A stretch of 64,000 nt of DNA, taken from Kaistella gelatinilytica. Its GTDB lineage: Bacteria; Bacteroidota; Bacteroidia; Flavobacteriales; Weeksellaceae. The notes under the pieces were generated by a model, which was not told where the DNA came from, did no database searches, and saw only the letters and a program-made list of their open reading frames with translations. Shown one piece after another: positions 58,178 to 64,000 of this stretch. The position numbers and the translations under genes were made by a program. Within the stretch, counting starts at the first letter, position 1, and the number at the start of each line of letters is the position of its first letter. Where the stretch lies: the NCBI RefSeq assembly GCF_015679325.1, contig NZ_JADPVI010000004.1:186001-250000 (forward strand), given 5' to 3'.

Positions 58178-59689
58178 ATGAACAAAGTAAGAGTGCGCTT
58201 TGCACCAAGTCCGACCGGACCTTTACATTTAGGAGGAGTAAGAACCGCTTTATACGATTATCTTTTTGCGAAAAATCAAGGCGGAGATTTCGTCTTGAGA
58301 ATCGAAGATACTGATACTGCAAGATTTGTAGAAGGTGCAGAAGATTATATTTTAGAAGCATTGGAATGGTGTGGAATTGTTCCCGATGAAAGTCCGAAAC
58401 ATGGTGGCAAATTTGCGCCTTACCGACAATCTGAAAGAAGGGATATTTATGACAAACATTTGGTTGAACTCCTTGAGACAGATTTTGCTTATCTCGCCTT
58501 TGATACGCCGGAAGATTTGGATGAAATTCGCAACGAGTTTGAAAAAAACGGTGAAGTGTTCGCCTACAACTATATCACAAGAAATCGGTTAAAAAATTCT
58601 CTGACGTTATCTAAAGAAGACGTTCAGAAATTAATTGACGAAAAAGTTCCTTATGTTGTTCGTTTCAAAATGCCCGTAGATCGAATTTTAAATCTGGAAG
58701 ATATTATTCGGGGAAAATCTTCAGTAAATACAAATACATTAGATGATAAAGTGTTGGTAAAGAACGATGGAATGCCGACTTATCATTTTGCCAATGTTGT
58801 TGATGATCATGAAATGGAAATTTCTCATGTTATTCGCGGTGAGGAATGGTTGCCTTCTCTTGGTTTGCATTACTTATTATATGAAGCCATGGGTTGGGAA
58901 AAGCCTGAATTTGCGCATTTATCTTTAATTCTGAAGCCTGAAGGAAAAGGAAAATTGAGTAAAAGAGATGGCGATAAATTTGGATTCCCTGTGTTTCCTT
59001 TAAATTTTAAAGATCCTGAAACCGGAAATATTTCTAAAGGATATCGAGAAGAAGGTTATCTTCCGGAAGCATTCATCAATATGGTTGCACTTCTTGGTTG
59101 GAGCCCGGCAAATGACCGAGAAATTTTAACGGTTGATGAAATGGTAAAAGAATTCGATTTGAATAAAGTGCATAAAGCCGGCGCCAGATTTAATAAGGAA
59201 AAAGCAGAATGGTTTAATCACGAATATTTGAAAGTAAAATCTAACGAAGATGTTTTAGGTTTATTAAGGACTATTGACGGCATTAATCTTGAAAATTCAA
59301 GCGATGCTCAATTATTGCAGATCATTTCATTAATGAAAGAAAGGGCAACTTTTGTTAAAGATATTTTTAACGAAGGAAAATTCTTCTTTGAAGCTCCAAC
59401 TGAATATGAGGAGAAAGCGGTGAAAAAAACATGGAATGAAGGGACTTCGGAAGTGATAAAGGATTTTATTTTAAAGTTGGAGAATTCCGACTTCGCGGCT
59501 GAAGCATTAAAACAAGATATTCACGATTTTGCAGAAAGCAAGGGATTGGGAATGGGAAAAGTGATGATGCCTCTTCGATTAAGTTTGGTTGGTGAATTAA
59601 AAGGTCCGGATGTTCCAGACATTTTGCAAATCCTTGGGAAGGAAGAAAGTATCGCAAGATTAAGAAATGCAGTGAATAATATTTCCTGA
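58178..59689 (+). CDS. gltX: Glutamate--tRNA ligase
   Basis: 503 residues, class I synthetase. HIGH-type motif in PSPTGPLHLGG (residues 10-20), KMSKS-type motif KLSKR (259-263). Domain length and order are normal. It charges tRNA-Glu. Whether it also charges tRNA-Gln, as in organisms with GatCAB, cannot be decided here. Confidence 0.97.
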   Translation: MNKVRVRFAPSPTGPLHLGGVRTALYDYLFAKNQGGDFVLRIEDTDTARFVEGAEDYILEALEWCGIVPDESPKHGGKFAPYRQSERRDIYDKHLVELLETDFAYLAFDTPEDLDEIRNEFEKNGEVFAYNYITRNRLKNSLTLSKEDVQKLIDEKVPYVVRFKMPVDRILNLEDIIRGKSSVNTNTLDDKVLVKNDGMPTYHFANVVDDHEMEISHVIRGEEWLPSLGLHYLLYEAMGWEKPEFAHLSLILKPEGKGKLSKRDGDKFGFPVFPLNFKDPETGNISKGYREEGYLPEAFINMVALLGWSPANDREILTVDEMVKEFDLNKVHKAGARFNKEKAEWFNHEYLKVKSNEDVLGLLRTIDGINLENSSDAQLLQIISLMKERATFVKDIFNEGKFFFEAPTEYEEKAVKKTWNEGTSEVIKDFILKLENSDFAAEALKQDIHDFAESKGLGMGKVMMPLRLSLVGELKGPDVPDILQILGKEESIARLRNAVNNIS

Positions 59690-59706
59690 TTTCTTATATT
59701 TTTCCC

Positions 59707-59714
59707 TAAATTTG
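59707..59714 (+). promoter_or_regulatory. Minus-7 box for accA
   Basis: TAAATTTG, 23 nt before the ATG at 59738. Confidence 0.5.
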
Positions 59715-59737
59715 AAAGATAATTTTTAATTACAAAA

Positions 59738-60694
59738 ATGGAATATTTAAGTTTTGAACTTCCTGTGAAAGAATTGATGGATCAGTATCAAACCTGTTCA
59801 TTGGTTGGCGAAGAGAGTGGCGTAGATGTTAAACTCGCTTGCTCACAGATCGAAGATAAAATTATAGAAAAAAAGAAAGAGATATACCTGAATCTTACGC
59901 CTTGGCAAAGGGTTCAGCTTTCCCGTCATCCAGATCGTCCTTACACTTTAGATTTTATTAAAGGAATTACGGATAAAGACAGCTTTTTAGAATTGCACGG
60001 CGACCGCAATTTTGCAGATGATCCTGCAATGATCGGAGGTTTGGCAACAATCGACGGACAAAGAGTAATGATCATCGGAACTCAAAAAGGTCGAACTACA
60101 AAAGAAAGACAATTTCGCAGATTTGGAATGAGTAATCCGGAAGGTTACCGAAAAGCTTTGAGATTAATGAAACTGGCGGAAAAATTTAAAATTCCTGTAA
60201 TTTCTTTAATTGATACACCTGGAGCATATCCTGGTTTAGAAGCTGAAGAACGCGGACAGGGTGAGGCTATTGCCAGAAATATTTTTGAAATGACCATGCT
60301 GAAAACGCCGATTTTCGTTTATATTATTGGCGAAGGTGCAAGTGGTGGTGCATTAGGAATTGGTGTTGGAAATAAAGTGTATATGCTTGAAAACACTTGG
60401 TATACTGTAATTGCACCCGAAAGCTGCTCATCAATTCTTTGGAGAAACTGGGATCATAAAGAAGATGCAGCCAATGCGTTGAAATTAACTCCCGCAGATG
60501 CTTTGAAAGAAAAATTTATTGATGGAATCATCGAAGAGCCTCTTGGTGGAGCACAATATGAGCCACAAGTTGCTTATGATCATTTGAAAGTTTCTATACT
60601 TCAAAATATCAAAGCTTTTTCTAAATTTACAGGAAAAGAACTGGAAACTCAAAGACAGGATAAATTTATTGCGATGGGTCAATTTAAAGGATAA
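59738..60694 (+). CDS. accA: Acetyl-CoA carboxylase carboxyltransferase subunit alpha
   Basis: 318 residues. Carboxyltransferase crotonase-like fold with [13 protein letters not shown] near the start, [22 protein letters not shown], and the oxyanion-hole segment [13 protein letters not shown]. It moves the carboxyl group from biotin-AccB to acetyl-CoA with AccD. It stands alone with its own promoter, about 9 kb from accB-accC. Confidence 0.97.
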   Translation: MEYLSFELPVKELMDQYQTCSLVGEESGVDVKLACSQIEDKIIEKKKEIYLNLTPWQRVQLSRHPDRPYTLDFIKGITDKDSFLELHGDRNFADDPAMIGGLATIDGQRVMIIGTQKGRTTKERQFRRFGMSNPEGYRKALRLMKLAEKFKIPVISLIDTPGAYPGLEAEERGQGEAIARNIFEMTMLKTPIFVYIIGEGASGGALGIGVGNKVYMLENTWYTVIAPESCSSILWRNWDHKEDAANALKLTPADALKEKFIDGIIEEPLGGAQYEPQVAYDHLKVSILQNIKAFSKFTGKELETQRQDKFIAMGQFKG

Positions 60695-60738
60695 GAGTAA
60701 AATATTAAAATTTTAGATCATCGCAAATAGGAAACAAC

Positions 60739-60800
60739 AGGAACGGGCTTTAGCCCGTTTTTTTTATCTAAATTTTTGTTCCCATTAGCCAAAACTTGGC
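60739..60800. repeat. REP-like element, copy 2
   Basis: The 26 nt 60739-60764 match 22429-22454 exactly (AACGGGCT-TT-AGCCCGTT hairpin plus T-run); a second hairpin GCCAA-AAC-TTGGC follows at 60788-60800. It sits after accA and may act as its terminator. Confidence 0.75.
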
Positions 60801-60811
60801 GTATTTATAAA

Positions 60812-60848
60812 AAGAAAAATCCTGTAGTTATTAATTACAGGATTTTAT
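60812..60848. terminator. Bidirectional terminator between accA and the FtsE-like gene
   Basis: AATCCTGTA / TACAGGATT stem with an 8-nt loop, flanked by A-rich and T-rich runs, between convergent genes. Confidence 0.8.
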
Positions 60849-60870
60849 ATTTTATAAAACAGTTTTTAAA

Positions 60871-61581
60871 TTATTCGAAAAGTTCCGCAGTATCTAAAAC
60901 TGTAACTTTCCCGTCTTCGCAACGGATCGCTTCACCCGGGAAGTTTTGAATCATGTGATAATCGTGAGTTGCCATCACTACAGCAGAATTATTTTCAAAT
61001 GCGACTTGTTTCAAAAGAGTCATGATCTCATTTGAGGTTTCTGGATCCAAATTACCAGTAGGTTCATCAGCTAAAATTACTTCAGGATGATTCAACAGTG
61101 CTCTCGCGATGGCGATACGTTGTTGTTCACCCCCTGAAAGTTCGTGCGGCATTTTGTGCTTTTTAGATTTCATTCCAACACTTGCTAAAACTTCATTGAT
61201 CCGGTCGTCCATTTTTGTTTTATCTGTCCAACCTGTTGCTTCTAAAACAAACCGTAGATTTTTTTCAACAGTTCTGTCCGGTAATAACTGAAAATCCTGA
61301 AAAACAATTCCTAATTTTCGTCTTAAGTTTGGCACGTCAGAAGTTCGAAGGTTTTCTAAATCAAATCCAGCAACGTTTCCTTGACCAGCAGTTAAAGGAA
61401 TATGTCCATAGAGCGTTTTCAATAAAGAACTTTTTCCCGAACCTGTTTTGCCGATCAGATAGCAGAATCTTCCTTTCTTAATATGAAGATTAACTTCATT
61501 TAAAACTGTGAAATTTTTCTGTGCGATTTTCGCATTGGTCAGATGTATTACGTCCTGGCCGTCTTGAGAAGAATGGGGCAT
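60871..61581 (-). CDS. ABC transporter ATP-binding protein, FtsE-like
   Basis: 236 residues from the ATG at 61581 (MPHSSQDGQDVIHL); an ATG 39 nt upstream is possible but adds a tail not typical of the family. Walker A GKTGSGKS (44-51), signature LSGGEQQ (148-154), Walker B with DEP (172-174) and an H-loop MATHD. Most like FtsE, which with FtsX couples to cell-wall hydrolases at the division site. No permease or ftsX gene is adjacent, so the partner lies elsewhere. Confidence 0.88.
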   Translation of the reverse strand: MPHSSQDGQDVIHLTNAKIAQKNFTVLNEVNLHIKKGRFCYLIGKTGSGKSSLLKTLYGHIPLTAGQGNVAGFDLENLRTSDVPNLRRKLGIVFQDFQLLPDRTVEKNLRFVLEATGWTDKTKMDDRINEVLASVGMKSKKHKMPHELSGGEQQRIAIARALLNHPEVILADEPTGNLDPETSNEIMTLLKQVAFENNSAVVMATHDYHMIQNFPGEAIRCEDGKVTVLDTAELFE

Positions 61582-61684
61582 ATTTTTGTTTGATTGTAGT
61601 TGATAAAATTGGAACTGCATTTACAGCAAACCAAAAGTAGAGAAAACTTTCTTTTTCTGCTAAATATTGGCAAATTTTAACAAA

Positions 61685-61715
61685 CAAAAAATGCCTGAAA
61701 AATTACTTTCAAGCA
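61685..61715 (-). terminator. Intrinsic terminator of rpmH
   Basis: TGCTTGAAA / TTTCAGGCA stem on the minus strand (one G-U pair), followed by six T. Confidence 0.75.
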
Positions 61716-61741
61716 TATTTCGTATATGATAATTCCTGAGA

Positions 61742-61900
61742 TTATCTCTTAGCGCGCTGTGCACTTACAGTTAAACTCTTTCTGCCTTTCGCTCTTCTCG
61801 CTGCCAAGATTCTTCTACCGTTAGGTGTTGACATTCTTAGACGGAAACCGTGTTTGTTTCTCTTTTTTCTTTCCGATGGTTGAAACGTTCTCTTGCTCAT
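61742..61900 (-). CDS. rpmH: 50S ribosomal protein L34
   Basis: 52 residues: [20 protein letters not shown], then [20 protein letters not shown], the standard L34. Too short for many gene finders but unmistakable. It is not next to rnpA here. Its minus-7 box is at 61944-61951 and its terminator at 61685-61715. Confidence 0.97.
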   Translation of the reverse strand: MSKRTFQPSERKKRNKHGFRLRMSTPNGRRILAARRAKGRKSLTVSAQRAKR

Positions 61901-61943
61901 TGCTAATATTTTTAGTAAAAACTATATCTTATTTTTCAGATTG

Positions 61944-61951
61944 CAAATATA
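61944..61951 (-). promoter_or_regulatory. Minus-7 box for rpmH
   Basis: TATATTTG followed by CA on the minus strand, 43 nt before the ATG. Confidence 0.55.
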
Positions 61952-62000
61952 AGAAACTTTTTATTTTCTACAAACTATATCTCCTGTTTTTATAAAGAAA

Positions 62001-62036
62001 AAGAGATTTACTTCTAAAGGTAAATCTCTTCTTTAT
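62001..62036 (-). terminator. Intrinsic terminator of the T9SS type A protein gene
   Basis: AAGAGATTTAC / GTAAATCTCTT perfect 11-bp stem with an 8-nt loop; T-rich on the minus-strand side. Confidence 0.8.
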
Positions 62037-62051
62037 TTTTAAGTGAGGTTT

Positions 62052-63473
62052 TTATTTTTTAATAAATTTAGTAGTAGTGGTATTTCCGTCTTTATCATTC
62101 ATTTGAAGAAGGTAATTACCTTTTGTCAATCCTTCTACATTAATTTGATTTTCGGAAGTTTTTACTGGAACTAGTTTTCCGCTTGCATCATAAACTTTAG
62201 CATCATTTACTTTCATTCCATTTACGAATAATACTGTTTTTACAGGATTAGGGTAAACGTTAACACTTTTGCCTCCTGTTTCTCCAGTTCTCAAAATTCC
62301 TCCGCAGTTTGTAGATAGAACATCAAGAGTATAATCGCCAGTGAATGTACTATTTGCAGTAGCTTCGTTTGCCACGATCACCATTGTTGAATTTGCAGGC
62401 ATTGTAATGCTCATAGTTGCTACTGAGCCACCAACACTACTTGTTCCGGAATCACCCATGTAATTTAGAGCAATATTCGCTGGATTAAATGTGCCAGAGT
62501 ATGCTACTAAATGCACTTGATTAACTGCATCGGTGTTTGTTAGATTTACGGTTACACAATTTGTTGTTGGTAGTGTATTTTGTATAGTATAAGATCTATA
62601 ATGATAATTACCTGCAAATGCTGGAGTTGGATAAACTTTTGCAGTTCCGCAAACAGATGGGACCGCGTCTCTATAAAGTCTGGTAGTCTCTGTAGGATCT
62701 GTACTTACAATTCTTGCCACATATGTTTTACAGGTGGCCGCAGTAGAATTAGATTCAATGCCATCAAGACTGAACGCAAGATCTTTTAATTGTCCTGGAA
62801 TGCAAATAGATCCTGTATTCCATACCGTGTTACAAGGTGTTCCAAAACCATTTCCTGGATTTGTCCATGCATAAGGTGAACTTAAGGTAGATGAATCAGA
62901 ATAAGTTTCCCAATACCATTGTCCGCCACCTGCAAAATCTAATACAGCCTGTACAGAAACCCAGTATTTACCTGCCGCGAGTGATAGCGCAGTAGCAAGG
63001 GGTAAAGTAGGACTGTTGGATCCTGCAGCCAAGATTACATTTTCTGTTCGAATTATGGTTCCGGGTAAATTTGATCCCGTGTTGGTATAAAAAGTCACTT
63101 TGTACGAAGTAGGGTATACTGGTGAAATTGAATATCCTCTCACATAAATGGCGCTAACTTGCCAGGATTTGCCTGCAGGAACTGTGAAATCATCCGCTGC
63201 GTTAGAATTATACTGAGCATTTGCTGCTTCAAACTGTTGCGAGGTTATCGTACTGGTGCCAATTGGGGGAAATTGTCCGTACAGCAATGGAGCATTTATA
63301 TTTTGGGAATTAAATGCGGCGTTGTAAGCTGCCAAAGTTACATAGGGTTTCGTTGGCGTGTTGTAAACAACAGGCGGTTTTTGTGTTGTATTCTGAACAT
63401 CCGAGTTTCGGGTGTTTTGCGAAAACATAAGCAAGTTGCAAGCTGTGAGCAACAAAAGAGTAAATTTTTTCAT
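62052..63473 (-). CDS. Secreted protein with T9SS type A sorting domain
   Basis: 473 residues. Signal peptide (about 1-19, ending LMFSQ) and an N-terminal beta-sandwich-like region (about 40-235, with DDFTVPAGKSWQVSAIYVRG). A second domain (about 245-390) has Cys pairs, and a C-terminal type A sorting domain follows (about 400-473: VYPNPVKTVLFVNG ... GLTKGNYLLQM ... KFIKK). It is exported to the surface by the type IX system. Function unknown; the beta-sandwich may bind ligand. A second gene with a very similar tail lies upstream at the window edge. Confidence 0.9.
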   Translation of the reverse strand: MKKFTLLLLTACNLLMFSQNTRNSDVQNTTQKPPVVYNTPTKPYVTLAAYNAAFNSQNINAPLLYGQFPPIGTSTITSQQFEAANAQYNSNAADDFTVPAGKSWQVSAIYVRGYSISPVYPTSYKVTFYTNTGSNLPGTIIRTENVILAAGSNSPTLPLATALSLAAGKYWVSVQAVLDFAGGGQWYWETYSDSSTLSSPYAWTNPGNGFGTPCNTVWNTGSICIPGQLKDLAFSLDGIESNSTAATCKTYVARIVSTDPTETTRLYRDAVPSVCGTAKVYPTPAFAGNYHYRSYTIQNTLPTTNCVTVNLTNTDAVNQVHLVAYSGTFNPANIALNYMGDSGTSSVGGSVATMSITMPANSTMVIVANEATANSTFTGDYTLDVLSTNCGGILRTGETGGKSVNVYPNPVKTVLFVNGMKVNDAKVYDASGKLVPVKTSENQINVEGLTKGNYLLQMNDKDGNTTTTKFIKK

Positions 63474-63938
63474 GATAAATGTTATTTTTTGGTTAAGAAA
63501 ATTTTATTAATTATAGGTGCAATTCTTCACTTTAAATATGATAAATAGATAAAAATTACCCGAGCAGCCAATTTCGCAGCGGTTTTACATTTTAAATATA
63601 GTTACCTGGAAAAATTAACATATCAAACTTCCCACTTTTAATTGAATTTTCATGATGTGAATTCACCCTTGTTTGTAAGGTGAAATGACCCAATTTAGTA
63701 GGGTGTTTTAACGGTAAGTCTATTTTAAAATTCAAAATTGCACCAAATAACACAAGGAAAGTTTACAGATTGGTGCAGCAAATAAGTTATTTGTTTCTAA
63801 GTGGAAGTTTATGAAAGAAGATGATATAATAGTTTGAGAATTGAAGACTGTTGCTAAATTCCCATCATTCAAATCTGAGTGAAAAATTAAAAAGTCTGCC
63901 TATACGATAGGCAGACTTTATTTAATTGAAATGATCGT
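63474..63938. other. Intergenic region between two T9SS cargo genes
   Basis: 465 bp, AT-rich. It should hold the promoter of the 62052-63473 gene, but no clear TAnnTTTG box on the minus strand was seen. The terminator of the next gene (63886-63920) is at the far end. No ORF with coding character or RNA gene was recognised. Confidence 0.6.
63886..63920 (-). terminator. Intrinsic terminator of the partial T9SS gene at the right edge
   Basis: AAAGTCTGCCTA / TAGGCAGACTTT perfect 12-bp stem with a 5-nt loop; T-rich on the minus-strand side. Confidence 0.85.
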
Positions 63939-64000
63939 TTAGTTTTTGATAAACTTATCTTGGTGTACATTTCCAGACTTGTCTTTCATTTGAAGTAAAT
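63939..64000 (-). CDS. C-terminal end of a T9SS type A cargo protein (partial)
   Basis: Only the last 19 codons and the stop are in the window: LLQMKDKSGNVHQDKFIKN. They line up with the tail of the neighbouring cargo gene (LLQMNDKDGNTTTTKFIKK), so this is a second type A sorting domain protein in tandem on the same strand. The rest lies beyond the window. Confidence 0.85.
   Translation of the reverse strand, partial: LLQMKDKSGNVHQDKFIKN

Noticed and set aside
63474..63938. Hidden small gene or tRNA in the gap
   Set aside because: No frame with coding character and no cloverleaf with anticodon arm and CCA-type acceptor stem could be drawn.

Overview
The window comes from an AT-rich member of the Bacteroidota, most likely a Flavobacteriales genome of the Chryseobacterium/Kaistella/Epilithonimonas group (Weeksellaceae). 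This rests on type IX secretion (T9SS) cargo proteins with type A and type B sorting tails, a DUF4295 gene behind rpmB-rpmG, many start-proximal TAnnTTTG minus-7 boxes, weak Shine-Dalgarno sites, and the yceD-rpmF-accB-accC gene order. No rRNA, tRNA, prophage, insertion sequence with a transposase, or CRISPR array was seen. About 60 protein genes are called, most of them core housekeeping genes.

Layout. 1-5058 (-) is a giant repeat-built surface protein cut by the window edge. 5262-12637 holds a secreted phosphodiesterase, an alcohol dehydrogenase, an orphan barstar-like inhibitor, an alpha-amylase, a Na+/H+ antiporter and DNA polymerase IV. 12753-21544 holds an unknown secreted protein, a NYN-LOTUS protein, purine nucleoside phosphorylase with lpxK, ddl, coaD, an intervening-sequence-like element, a TRIC channel gene, folA, and the start of a lemA-TPM-TPM operon that ends at 22322. 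22323-22695 is a gene-free block of palindromes. 22696-29924 holds a DUF2807 protein, an M3 peptidase, an aminotransferase, murB and proC. 30060-34321 holds rpmB-rpmG-DUF4295-ftsY, a small membrane protein, sppA and folK. 34333-37018 is a tandem OmpA-like pair whose first copy lacks the peptidoglycan-binding domain. 37102-43002 holds recQ, fmt, a T9SS type B protein and tsf. 43140-50602 holds an unknown secreted protein, trmN-kinase-ribE, pdxA, and yceD-rpmF-accB-accC. 50700-58093 holds rocD and a convergent polysaccharide cluster of three glycosyltransferases, a membrane protein, a methyltransferase and a mannose-isomerase-type cupin. 58178-64000 holds gltX, accA, an FtsE-like ATPase, rpmH and two tandem T9SS type A cargo genes.

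How the genes relate. The set supplies envelope building (lpxK, ddl, murB, OmpA, glycosyltransferases, T9SS cargo), cofactors (folA, folK, ribE, pdxA, coaD), fatty-acid initiation (accA, accB, accC), proline/ornithine metabolism (proC, rocD) and translation (gltX, fmt, tsf, L28, L32, L33, L34).

The most notable feature is at 17980-18434. A gene for a 23S-rRNA-intervening-sequence type four-helix-bundle protein lies in the coaD-TRIC gap, enclosed by 30-nt arms. The arms pair almost perfectly as RNA: five G-U wobbles and one C-C mismatch, an asymmetry expected if the + strand RNA is what is selected. Without the element, coaD and the TRIC gene would be 9 nt apart. Secondary points of interest are a structured intergenic element at 26226-26350, a heptamer microsatellite ending 3 nt before the fmt start codon, REP-like palindromes, and the orphan barstar.
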